Below, piece by piece: positions 16,777 to 24,827 of a DNA stretch of 64,000 nucleotides. Source of the stretch: Brotonthovivens ammoniilytica (GTDB lineage Bacteria; Bacillota; Clostridia; Lachnospirales; Lachnospiraceae). The stretch lies in assembly GCF_025566885.1 (NCBI RefSeq), contig NZ_JAOQJQ010000001.1, positions 434,001 to 498,000 of the forward strand, in the 5' to 3' direction. The notes beneath the pieces are model-generated. The model saw only the letters and a program-made list of their open reading frames with translations. It searched no databases and was not told the origin of the DNA. The position numbers and the translations under genes were made by a program. Numbering within the stretch: the stretch's first letter is position 1; each line of letters starts with the position of its first letter.

Positions 16777-18470
16777 TGAAACAGCTGAATATGGAGCAGG
16801 TATACGACAGTATTATTATCGGCGGAGGCCCTGCGGGGCTGTCTGCCGCAATTTATCTGGCCCGGGCAAAATATCGGGTTCTGGTAGTTGAAAAAGAGAA
16901 GCTGGGCGGTCAGATTACCATTACCTCAGAGGTAGTAAATTATCCAGGAATCTTAAGAACCAGCGGAGAAGAATTGACAGACTCTATGAAAAAACAGGCC
17001 CAGTCTTTTGGCGCAGAGTTTCTTTTGGCAGAGGTAAAGGAACTTGGGTTGACAGAGGATGTAAAAGAAGTTGTGACATCAAAAGGCAGCTTTCAGACTC
17101 TGGGAGTCGTTTTGGCCACAGGGGCAAGCCCAAGACAAATTGGCTTTAAAGGAGAAATGGAATTTCGGGGACGTGGAGTAGCTTATTGTGCCACTTGTGA
17201 CGGGGAATTTTTTACAGGTATGGAACTTTTTGTTCTTGGCGGCGGTTATGCAGCCGCTGAGGAAGCAGTGTTTTTAACCAAATATGCCAAAAAGGTAACC
17301 ATTATGGTACGGAAAGAGGCATTTTCCTGCGCAGGCTCCATTGTTGATGAGGTTTTGGCCCATCCGGATATTGAGGTGAAGTTTCATACAGAGATTGTAG
17401 AAGCTGGGGGAGATGGAAAGCTTCAATATGCGGTATTTAAAGACAATCTTTCCGGCAGCACCTGGGAATACAGGCCTTTAAAGGGAGAAGGATTTGGAAT
17501 CTTTGTGTTTGCAGGCTATGAGCCTGCCAGCGGTCTCTTCCGGGAACTGGTAGAAACCCGTCAGGGATATCTTGTTACTGACATGAATCAGAAAACTAGT
17601 CTGGATGGAGTATACGGAGCGGGAGATGTCTGCGTGAAAAATTTAAGACAGGTTGTAACTGCTGTTTCAGACGGGGCAGTTGCCGCTACTTCTCTAGAAA
17701 AGTATCTTTCCGCTTTATATGAAGCCTGGAAGCTTCCAAAACGTCTGGAAACTGGAAAAGCATCAACGGACGCAGGGGGGAAAGAGACGGGCCAAAAAGC
17801 ATGGGACACAAAAGAAACAGATGAAAAAAATGGGGCAGCTGACGCAGAGGAAGGCAGTTTTATTACGTCCTCTATGAGCGGGCAGTTAAAATCTTTATTT
17901 GAAAAATTTCAAAACAGTCTGAATCTTGAGCTTTTGGTGGATGATACACCGGTTTCCAAAGAAGTACAGCAGTTTGCATTGGAAATTACAAGGCTGTCTG
18001 AAAAAATCCAATGGAGTGTAAAGCAGATAGGTGATGAAGAGGAAGAAGGAGATCTGCCGGCTATCCGTATCTGCGATGCACAAAATCATTACCTTGGAAC
18101 CGCTTTTCACGGAGTTCCGGGAGGGCATGAATTTAATTCCTTTATAATCGCTCTTTACAATGCTGCCGGACCCGGACAGCAGATCTCAGAGGATATCCGA
18201 AATAGAATTGTGCAGATAAATCAAAAAATAAAAATTCAGGTAGTGGTTTCCCTCTCCTGTACAATGTGTCCGGATCTGGTTATGGCAGTCCAGCGAATTG
18301 CCCTGGAAAATACTTTAATACAGGCAGATATCTATGATATGGCTCATTTTCCGGCATTAAGAGAGCGTTATCAGATTATGAGTGTCCCATGTATGATAAT
18401 AAATGAAAAGGAAGTATATTTTGGGAAAAAGAATCTGGAAGAACTTCTGGACATATTGGAAAAATTATAA
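16776..18470 (+). CDS. AhpF-like reductase with inverted domain order
   Basis: This 564-residue flavoprotein probably reduces AhpC. Residues 10-315 form a thioredoxin reductase-type module: FAD motif GGGPAGLSAA, redox pair CATC (138-141), NAD(P) motif VLGGGYAAAEEA and the C-terminal GAGDV motif. A low-complexity Lys/Glu/Asp/Ala linker (about 325-370) leads to a tandem thioredoxin-like module resembling the N-terminal domain of AhpF, with CTMC at 495-498. Classical AhpF has the thioredoxin-like part first, so the order here is swapped. Overlap with ahpC supports the partner assignment. Confidence 0.9.
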   Translation: MKQLNMEQVYDSIIIGGGPAGLSAAIYLARAKYRVLVVEKEKLGGQITITSEVVNYPGILRTSGEELTDSMKKQAQSFGAEFLLAEVKELGLTEDVKEVVTSKGSFQTLGVVLATGASPRQIGFKGEMEFRGRGVAYCATCDGEFFTGMELFVLGGGYAAAEEAVFLTKYAKKVTIMVRKEAFSCAGSIVDEVLAHPDIEVKFHTEIVEAGGDGKLQYAVFKDNLSGSTWEYRPLKGEGFGIFVFAGYEPASGLFRELVETRQGYLVTDMNQKTSLDGVYGAGDVCVKNLRQVVTAVSDGAVAATSLEKYLSALYEAWKLPKRLETGKASTDAGGKETGQKAWDTKETDEKNGAADAEEGSFITSSMSGQLKSLFEKFQNSLNLELLVDDTPVSKEVQQFALEITRLSEKIQWSVKQIGDEEEEGDLPAIRICDAQNHYLGTAFHGVPGGHEFNSFIIALYNAAGPGQQISEDIRNRIVQINQKIKIQVVVSLSCTMCPDLVMAVQRIALENTLIQADIYDMAHFPALRERYQIMSVPCMIINEKEVYFGKKNLEELLDILEKL

Positions 18471-18700
18471 AAGATTCTACAAGTAAAATTCTGAGCTTTT
18501 AAATTTCACATGGTAATGACCGATGGCAGAAGAACGGATGCAGTCTGGGTAAAGTTTCTATACTTTATTCAGGCTGTTTTTGTGTAAGTGCCCTGTATAT
18601 TTTGATTTTTGCATTACAAGTTCTTATTTCTGAATTGATGAAGGCGGTAAAATATGATAGTTTACAGAGAGAAAAAGTATGAAAACAGGAGGAGAACTTT

Positions 18701-19129
18701 ATGGGTAAAATTTTAGCGGTCTGTACAAGTGAAAAGAAAGGGACTCAGAAAATAGATGTGGGAAGTGCTGAAATAATCGAAAATTTTGGATTAAAAGATG
18801 ATGCCCATGCAGGGAACTGGCACAGACAGGTAAGTCTGCTTTCTTTTGAAAAGATAGAAGATTTTAAAAGCAGAGGCGCTGATGTGGAGTTTGGAGCATT
18901 TGGAGAAAATCTGGTAGTGGAAGGATATGATTTTAAAACACTTCCAATTGGAAGCCGTTTTCAGTGTAATGATGTTATTCTAGAGCTGACTCAGATCGGA
19001 AAAGAGTGTCATCACGGATGTGTTATTTTTCAGACGATGGGAGATTGCATTATGCCGAGAGAAGGTGTATTTTGTAAAGTAATACATGGCGGAACTGTAA
19101 AAACAGGAGATTCATTTACCCTGCTTTAA
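18701..19129 (+). CDS. MOSC-domain protein
   Basis: This 142-residue protein is a stand-alone MOSC domain (family of the molybdenum-cofactor sulfurase C-terminal domain). Typical segments are DAHAGNWHRQVSLLS, FGAFGENLVVEG, LPIGSRFQ and the conserved Cys in IGKECHHGC. Such proteins bind sulfur or molybdenum cofactor groups; the function of short clostridial versions is unsettled. AGGAGG precedes its ATG. lspA follows 39 bases downstream. Confidence 0.88.
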   Translation: MGKILAVCTSEKKGTQKIDVGSAEIIENFGLKDDAHAGNWHRQVSLLSFEKIEDFKSRGADVEFGAFGENLVVEGYDFKTLPIGSRFQCNDVILELTQIGKECHHGCVIFQTMGDCIMPREGVFCKVIHGGTVKTGDSFTLL

Positions 19130-19168
19130 ATGACAGAAACTATCCGCCGGAATAAGGGAGAGAATGGT

Positions 19169-19630
19169 ATGATCTATATCATGATTGCCGCAGGAATCTG
19201 TATAGCAGAGATTCTGCTAAAGGGAAAAGCAGAAAAGGAGCTGAAAGAAGGAGTTCAAAGAAGGTGCAGGCGCTTACCGGTAATATTAGAGAAGCATCAT
19301 AATTATGGATTTGCAGGAAATAAAATGGAAGAAAAGCCGGCGGCTGTTAAGTGGACGGGAACAATTATTATGGCTGTAGTTGTTATCTGTTTTTTTCTTC
19401 TTTTGCCTGTCAAAGGACGGAAAGGGTTAAAAACAGGAGCAGCGCTGCTGTTTGGAGGCGGGCTTTCTAATTTGACAGACAGGTTTGTCCGGGGATATGT
19501 GGTTGATTACTTCCGTATCAGAACACCTTTTCCAAAAGTGAACTGGTTTATTTTTAATCTTGCAGATTTTTGTCTGTTTACAGGTGCAGTTATAGTATTG
19601 CTGGCCTCCTTTTGGAAAGATGAAGTTTAA
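19169..19630 (+). CDS. lspA: Signal peptidase II-like protein
   Basis: This membrane protein of about 153 residues resembles prolipoprotein signal peptidase. The catalytic Asp boxes are recognisable: GGLSNLTDRFVRGYVVDYF and FNLADFCLF. The first conserved Asn-containing box is diverged (HHNYGFAGN), and the helix 1 region is short. The start at 19169 is preferred because AAGGGAG lies 8 bases upstream; an in-frame ATG at 19130 directly follows the MOSC stop. This may be a second, diverged LspA rather than the housekeeping copy. Confidence 0.8.
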   Translation: MIYIMIAAGICIAEILLKGKAEKELKEGVQRRCRRLPVILEKHHNYGFAGNKMEEKPAAVKWTGTIIMAVVVICFFLLLPVKGRKGLKTGAALLFGGGLSNLTDRFVRGYVVDYFRIRTPFPKVNWFIFNLADFCLFTGAVIVLLASFWKDEV

Positions 19631-19649
19631 AGAAAACAGGATGCTTTAT

Positions 19650-19665
19650 GTTAACTAAAACTAAC
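19650..19665 (+). promoter_or_regulatory. Operator-like motif shared with ahpC
   Basis: GTTAACTAAAACTAAC matches the ahpC motif at 16169-16184 in 14 of 16 positions. It lies 44 bases upstream of the -35 box of the Fez-like operon. Confidence 0.35.
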
Positions 19666-19709
19666 TATTTAACTGATAAAATTTCTCGATTTTTCAAGGC
19701 ATTGATACA

Positions 19710-19738
19710 TTGACGATGATTTTTAATCGTTTTATAAT
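19710..19738 (+). promoter_or_regulatory. Promoter of the Fez-like operon
   Basis: TTGACG (19710-19715) and TATAAT (19733-19738) are separated by 17 bases. A short inverted repeat ACGAT/ATCGT (19713-19717 and 19726-19730) lies across the spacer and may be an operator. Confidence 0.65.
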
Positions 19739-19784
19739 GAAACAAATCAAAATCAGAAAGTTACAAAAAAGAAGGTGATTCAAT

Positions 19785-19865
19785 ATGAAGCGACATAAAT
19801 TTTGGGCTTATGCGGCAGTAATTTGTATGATTTTGGCAATTATAAGTGGAAAAAGACACAAGTAA
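19785..19865 (+). CDS. 26-residue membrane peptide leading the Fez-like operon
   Basis: A short frame with a GAAGGTGATT ribosome binding site encodes 26 residues. The layout is MKRHKFW, a hydrophobic core of about 14 residues, and GKRHK, i.e. one membrane helix with basic ends. It lies between the operon promoter and the FezA-like gene, with 29 bases to the next start. The similar basic motifs at both ends (KRHK) are notable. No family is recognised; it could be a structural or regulatory micropeptide. Confidence 0.55.
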   Translation: MKRHKFWAYAAVICMILAIISGKRHK

Positions 19866-19894
19866 ATAACTACATAGTGAAGGAGAACATTAAT

Positions 19895-20161
19895 ATGAAA
19901 TTTTATAAAAACATGAAATTTATTTGTTTTGCATCAGGAGTTTTAGCAGCATTGGTCGGCACTAAGCTTGTAAAGGATAAAACAGTTCGTAAAGCCTGTG
20001 TTGCAACAATGGCAAAAGGAATGAAGGTACAGAAAAATGCTCAGGAAGCATTTCAGAATATGAAAGAAGAAGCAGAAGATTTATGTTATGAAGCCCAGAA
20101 AAAAGCAGGAATCTTAAATGAGGAAGAAGAAACATCTGAAGAGACAGTTTCTGAAGAATAA
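19895..20161 (+). CDS. Small membrane protein, DUF6110/FezA-like
   Basis: This protein of 88 residues starts at 19895 after AAGGAGA; a longer frame from 19802 overlaps the upstream micropeptide and lacks a good site. It has one N-terminal hydrophobic helix (ICFASGVLAALVGTKLV), then a basic-amphipathic stretch and a long acidic helix ending in TSEETVSEE. Small proteins of this kind (DUF6110) precede P1B-type ATPases in Lachnospiraceae. In Clostridioides difficile the pair FezA, a membrane protein, and FezB, a P1B6-ATPase, forms ferrosomes. Assignment as FezA is inference from context and architecture. Confidence 0.7.
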   Translation: MKFYKNMKFICFASGVLAALVGTKLVKDKTVRKACVATMAKGMKVQKNAQEAFQNMKEEAEDLCYEAQKKAGILNEEEETSEETVSEE

Positions 20162-20175
20162 GGGAGGCTTCAGCG

Positions 20176-22287
20176 GTGAAGTATGAGATAGTATATGATG
20201 CCTGGGGACGGCTTCGTCTCCGGTGCGGACAATATGCGTTTTCTAAAAAGCAGGGATATGGAATAGAATCCCTGCTTTCTTCTGAGAAAGGGGTAACAGA
20301 AGTTCAGACAAATTGTGTGAACGGCGGGATTCTTGTTCAGTATGAAGAGGGAAACAGAGAACGTATTTTAGACATTATCAGCGGTCTGAAGCGCGGAGAA
20401 TTGGCTGAGGCAGAGCCTTCTTCAGAAACGCAGTTAAGAGAGATTGACCAGCAGTTTAAAAAGAGCCTGGTGAAAATGATTGTCCGGCGTTATGTAATCC
20501 GTCCGCTGCTTCCGGCTCCGGTACGTCTGCTGACAACGGTAGTAAAAGCGCTTGGATACTGGAGGAGAGCAGCAGTCAGCCTGATGCAGGGAAGACTGGA
20601 TGTGGATGTTTTAGACGGAGCGTCTATTGCGGCGGCTTTTATACAGAGAGATCAAAAGACCGCAGGTTCTATTATGTTTTTACTCTCTGTGTCAGATCTG
20701 CTGGAAGATTATACCCACAGAAGAATGCGCAGTGCTCTTACTCAGAGTCTTGCTGTGAATGTGGACAGTGTTTGGCTGTGCAATGAAGATGAAACAGAGG
20801 TTTCCTGTCCGATAGAGAAAGTGGCAGTTGGTGACAGAATCAGAGTCAGATCCGGTTCTGTTATACCGTTAGATGGAACGGTTACAGAAGGGGAGGCAAT
20901 GGTAAACGAATCCTCTATGACCGGTGAACCGCTGGCTGTACAGCGCAGGCCGGGTTCTTCTGTTTACGCGGGAACAGTTGTGGAAGAGGGATCAATTGTT
21001 ATTTCTGTAACTGCTCTGGCCTCGGATACAAGAATTAATAAAATTATTGATCTGATTGATCAGTCAGAGATGATGAAGGCAGGGGTTCAGTGTAGAGCAG
21101 AAAGCCTTGCGGATTCCATCGTACCCTTTAGCTTTCTGGGAGCAGGACTTGTATTTGGATTTACAAGGAATCTTACCAAAGCGCTTTCGGTTCTTATGGT
21201 GGACTATTCCTGTGCTATTAAGCTGTGCACGCCAATCAGCGTCATCTCAGCTATGCGGGAAGCATCCAATAAAAAAATGGTTGTAAAAGGCGGCAAGTAT
21301 CTGGAAGCATTTGCAAAGGCTAATACAATTGTGTTTGATAAAACGGGGACCCTGACAGCAGCATGCCCTCGGGTTTCAAAAGTGTATGCGTTTGAGCCTT
21401 ATTCCAGAAATGAGGTTTTGAAAATTGCAGCATGTATTGAAGAACATTTTCCGCACAGCATGGCGAAAGCAGTGGTTCGTCAGGCACAGAAAGAGAATCT
21501 GCGGCATGAGGAGGAACATTCGGAGGTAGAGTATGTTGTAGCTCATGGTGTTGTAACGACAATGAAAGGCAGGCGGGCATTAATTGGAAGCAGGCATTTT
21601 ATTGTTGAGGATGAACAGATTCAGATTACAGAGGAACAACAGCGTTTGATTGATCTGGAATTTAACGGATGTTCCCTTTTATATCTTGCAATTGGTGATG
21701 AGCTGGCAGGTATTATTGGAATTGATGATCCTCCCAGAGAAGATGCCCCCCAGGTAATTCAAAAACTTAAAAAATGCGGATTTAAGAATTTGATTATGAT
21801 GACCGGAGATAGTGAGTCTGCTGCCAGGGAAGTAAGCAGAAAAGTCGGAATTACACAATGGTATTCTCAGGTTCTTCCTGAAGATAAATCAGCTATGATA
21901 GAACGTTTGAAAGCAGAAGGCCATACGGTCATTATGGTTGGAGACGGAGTAAATGATTCTCCGGCTTTAGCGGCTGCCGATGTATCTGTGGCTGTCAAGG
22001 ATGGATCTGATATAGCAAGAGAAGTGGCGGATATTACCTTTTTGACTTCAGATCTTGAGCATCTGGTTGTAATGAGAGAGCTGAGTGAGAAACTTTTCCT
22101 GAGAATTGAAAGAAATTACAGATTTATTCTGACCTTTAATACAGGTCTTTTGCTGTTTGGTCTGCTTGGTATTCTGGCGCCTTCTGCAACGGCTCTGTTT
22201 CACAATGTATCAACAATGGGAATATCAGCGTTAAGTATGCGTCCTTTTCTGGAAAGTAATAAAGATAAGAAGAAATTAACAGAATAA
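20176..22287 (+). CDS. P1B-type metal ATPase, FezB-like
   Basis: This 703-residue P-type ATPase starts with GTG after AGGGAGG. All catalytic parts are present: actuator TGEP, phosphorylation motif DKTGTLT (Asp388), a nucleotide-domain HFPHS motif, MTGDSESAA, and hinge GDGVNDSPAL. The membrane CPC motif of copper or zinc pumps is missing; the equivalent segment is YSCAIKLCTP (Ser345, Cys346, Lys349, Cys351). The N-terminal domain is about 80 residues with a ferredoxin-like pattern but no CxxC pair. These traits and the small membrane protein next door fit the P1B6/FezB group involved in iron storage organelles. Iron as the substrate is inference. Confidence 0.82.
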   Translation: MKYEIVYDAWGRLRLRCGQYAFSKKQGYGIESLLSSEKGVTEVQTNCVNGGILVQYEEGNRERILDIISGLKRGELAEAEPSSETQLREIDQQFKKSLVKMIVRRYVIRPLLPAPVRLLTTVVKALGYWRRAAVSLMQGRLDVDVLDGASIAAAFIQRDQKTAGSIMFLLSVSDLLEDYTHRRMRSALTQSLAVNVDSVWLCNEDETEVSCPIEKVAVGDRIRVRSGSVIPLDGTVTEGEAMVNESSMTGEPLAVQRRPGSSVYAGTVVEEGSIVISVTALASDTRINKIIDLIDQSEMMKAGVQCRAESLADSIVPFSFLGAGLVFGFTRNLTKALSVLMVDYSCAIKLCTPISVISAMREASNKKMVVKGGKYLEAFAKANTIVFDKTGTLTAACPRVSKVYAFEPYSRNEVLKIAACIEEHFPHSMAKAVVRQAQKENLRHEEEHSEVEYVVAHGVVTTMKGRRALIGSRHFIVEDEQIQITEEQQRLIDLEFNGCSLLYLAIGDELAGIIGIDDPPREDAPQVIQKLKKCGFKNLIMMTGDSESAAREVSRKVGITQWYSQVLPEDKSAMIERLKAEGHTVIMVGDGVNDSPALAAADVSVAVKDGSDIAREVADITFLTSDLEHLVVMRELSEKLFLRIERNYRFILTFNTGLLLFGLLGILAPSATALFHNVSTMGISALSMRPFLESNKDKKKLTE

Positions 22288-22293
22288 CCGGAG

Positions 22294-22332
22294 AAACATG
22301 CAGGCAGAGCTTATTTGTCTGCATGTTTTATT
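22294..22332 (+). terminator. Terminator of the Fez-like operon
   Basis: The arms AAACATGCAG (22294-22303) and CTGCATGTTT (22319-22328) form a 10-bp stem. It lies between convergent genes and may serve both strands. Confidence 0.7.
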
Positions 22333-22376
22333 ATGCCATCGGATTCGGTTTGCAATAGGGATTTTGTAACATCGGT

Positions 22377-23132
22377 TTATAGAAATTCGGTTACATTTTT
22401 ACGGTACCAGACCGGCAGATGGGGCCGCTGGCATACAGGATTGAAACGTTCCCTGATCCCGGTGGTTTTAAAAAAATCTTTCCACAGTTCTATGTACTGG
22501 TCTGCATTTGCCAGGGAATTACTGATTTGTTTCAGCTCTGAATGGGTCAGGGGAGTGAAATAAGTTTCATTGTCTGCCTGATGAACTGCGGCGGTCATAT
22601 GAGATTTGTCAATGATCATCCAGTTTTCAGAAGGAATTCTGTCGTCAAAGGCCGGTGAAAGCAGGGTGAGAAGGTTAGATTTTGGTTCAATAAAAGATAC
22701 CAGGATTCCGTTTTTGGCGGAATTGAAGCGGACAAATTCACGGAATAGATGAGTTTCATTAATAACGGCGCGGTTTTGTTTAAAAAGGTTCATAACAGCC
22801 GGCTGTTGAAGCATATTCGTTACTTTTGCGCCCTGGGAAAAACCAAGAAGAAGAAAACGGTAAATGATATCCAGCTTATCCTCTGAACAGGACATGGCAC
22901 AGCGGTAAACCATTTCATATGCATAATGTGAGATTTTTTTCCGGACAGCATGGATGACACGCTGGCTTTTGGCTGTATCTGCAGTAATGTGCACATATTC
23001 GCAGAACAGCTCAAGGTTACCGATAGGTTCTGTTTTTAGTCTGATATTTTGATGCCCGTGCCCTGAAGCCCAGGCATCGTAGATGCAGCTCATCATAGCT
23101 TCAAATGTATCATCACAGGTAAAGATAGTCAT
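22377..23132 (-). CDS. TIGR03915-type DNA repair-associated protein
   Basis: This protein of 251 residues starts with MTIFTCDDTFEAMMSCIYDAW, the usual beginning of the family that accompanies the radical-SAM protein encoded upstream. The start at 23132 has AAAGGA upstream; a longer frame to 23165 does not. Family features include ENWMIIDKSHMTAAVH and a C-terminal PHLPVWYRKNV segment. In other genomes the pair is linked with uracil-DNA glycosylase-like domains and is proposed to act in DNA modification or repair. The exact reaction is unknown. Confidence 0.85.
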   Translation of the reverse strand: MTIFTCDDTFEAMMSCIYDAWASGHGHQNIRLKTEPIGNLELFCEYVHITADTAKSQRVIHAVRKKISHYAYEMVYRCAMSCSEDKLDIIYRFLLLGFSQGAKVTNMLQQPAVMNLFKQNRAVINETHLFREFVRFNSAKNGILVSFIEPKSNLLTLLSPAFDDRIPSENWMIIDKSHMTAAVHQADNETYFTPLTHSELKQISNSLANADQYIELWKDFFKTTGIRERFNPVCQRPHLPVWYRKNVTEFL

Positions 23133-23182
23133 TTTGTCAGTCCTTTCATAATTTGAGATTCCCATGAAAAAGGTTTCAAGTG

Positions 23183-24598
23183 TCAGCTTAAGTTCATATC
23201 CTCAAAAAGTGAGAGCTGGCGCCAGGAATTTTGCTGCGTAATCTGCCAGTTTTCCTGCTGGCTGGCGCCTGTTAACTGTCTGGTTAAAAAGTTTTCTTCC
23301 AGTCGGATAGGGTAGAGCATCTTTCCGTTACAGGTGATAAAATATTGGGCGCGCTTTAAAACGACGCCTGTTTTTTTCAGTGTATCAAATGTTAAAGGGC
23401 CTTCCCGGCGTGCTTTTACGATTCTGTATGCAGATTTATTTCCAATACCTGGAACACGCAGCAACTCAGAGTAGGATGCTGTATGAATTTCAATAGGAAA
23501 TTTTTCCAGATGCCGCAGAGCCCAGTGGCATTTCGGGTCAAGATAAGGATTAAAATGAGGATTTTTGGCACTTAAAAGTTCCTCCGCATGAAATCCGTAA
23601 AATCGCAAAAGCCAGTCGGCCTGATATAAACGGTGTTCTCTGAGAAGAGGAACCGGTGTATCAAGGGGCGGAAGGGCATCATCTTCATTCAATGGAATGT
23701 ATGCGGAAAAGAAAACACGTTTTAAATCAAACTGCTGGTATAACGCCTGGGTAATAGACAGTATCTCAAAGTCAGTTTCTTGGGAGGCACCGATAATCAT
23801 CTGGGTACTCTGGCCTGCGGGAACAAAAGGTTTTTCCGGATGAAGTATATCGGGAAGTGCAGCGCCGCCAATATCATTTGCCAGCAGCCCAGAAGTCTTT
23901 GAATCAAAAATATTGTCAGGCAGAAAGCTGCTGCTGCCGCGGCGTTCCAGTTTTGGGGACTTCCCGGCGGCTAACCGATGTCCGCAGATCCGGTTTTGAA
24001 TCTGACGCATAGGCAGCAGAATAGAACTGCGGGTCTTATGGGGGGCAAGTTTTTTCAGCTGACCGGCAGTGGGAAGCTCCAGATTGATACTCATGCGGTC
24101 TGCTAGATAACCCAGCTGCTCTGTTAATTCTGCGGGAGCATTTGGAATGGCTTTAATGTGGATATATCCGTTAAAGCAGTATCTGGTACGGAGCAGATGA
24201 ATTGTATAAAAAATCTGTTCCATTGTATACGCCGGGCTTTTCACAACAGCTGAACTTAAAAAAAGTCCCTCAATATAATTCCGCTTGTAAAATTCTATTA
24301 CCAGGCTGCAGATTTCTTCTGGCAGAAAAGTAGCTCTGACTACTGAATTTGACGAACGGCTCTGACAATATTTGCAGTCGTAAATACAGTCATTGCTGAA
24401 AAGGATTTTAAGCAGTGAGATACAGCGTCCGTCAGAGGCAAAGCTGTGACAGATACCTGCGGTCACAGAATTACCGATATGCCCCTTCTTTCCCCGGCGG
24501 TTTGTACCGCTGGAAGTGCAGGCAACATCATATTTTGCAGCATCTGCCAGAATATTTAATTTTTCCTTTAGTGTCTGTGTTTTTACAGATAAATTCAT
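23183..24598 (-). CDS. Putative DNA modification/repair radical-SAM protein
   Basis: This 471-residue radical S-adenosylmethionine enzyme carries the 4Fe-4S motif CIYDCKYC (Cys71, Cys75, Cys78). The N-terminal KLNILADAAKYDVACTSSG segment is typical of the family that is linked to TIGR03915 proteins. A helix-hairpin-helix DNA-binding motif lies near the C terminus (LLRVPGIGNKSAYRIVKA). It forms a two-gene operon with 22377-23132. Its promoter has two LexA-like boxes, which supports a DNA-damage role. The substrate has not been defined for the family as far as I know. Confidence 0.9.
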   Translation of the reverse strand: MNLSVKTQTLKEKLNILADAAKYDVACTSSGTNRRGKKGHIGNSVTAGICHSFASDGRCISLLKILFSNDCIYDCKYCQSRSSNSVVRATFLPEEICSLVIEFYKRNYIEGLFLSSAVVKSPAYTMEQIFYTIHLLRTRYCFNGYIHIKAIPNAPAELTEQLGYLADRMSINLELPTAGQLKKLAPHKTRSSILLPMRQIQNRICGHRLAAGKSPKLERRGSSSFLPDNIFDSKTSGLLANDIGGAALPDILHPEKPFVPAGQSTQMIIGASQETDFEILSITQALYQQFDLKRVFFSAYIPLNEDDALPPLDTPVPLLREHRLYQADWLLRFYGFHAEELLSAKNPHFNPYLDPKCHWALRHLEKFPIEIHTASYSELLRVPGIGNKSAYRIVKARREGPLTFDTLKKTGVVLKRAQYFITCNGKMLYPIRLEENFLTRQLTGASQQENWQITQQNSWRQLSLFEDMNLS

Positions 24599-24610
24599 AA
24601 TCTAATACCT

Positions 24611-24680
24611 CGAATGTATGTTCTGCAAAAATTATATCACAGAAAATCTGCACATGCAAGAAAAATCGAACATATATTCT
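24611..24680 (-). promoter_or_regulatory. Promoter of the radical-SAM operon with two LexA-like boxes
   Basis: On the minus strand, TTGCAT (24654-24659) and TATAAT (24631-24636) are separated by 17 bases. Box 1 (24611-24624) reads AGAACATACATTCG on the minus strand and lies just after the -10. Box 2 (24667-24680) reads CGAACATATATTCT and lies just before the -35. Both differ by one base from the GAAC-N4-GTTC core of Gram-positive LexA sites. Confidence 0.6.
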
Positions 24681-24827
24681 GGAACAAAAATATAAGTATG
24701 AAAAGAACAGGACAGTCAGAATGCTTTGCAATAAAAAGCTGCATACCAGTTACTTTTAAGTAAGATTTTGCAGAATAGAAAAAATAGAAGTATAATAGGG
24801 AAAGATTATACAAAGGAGTATGGAGGA

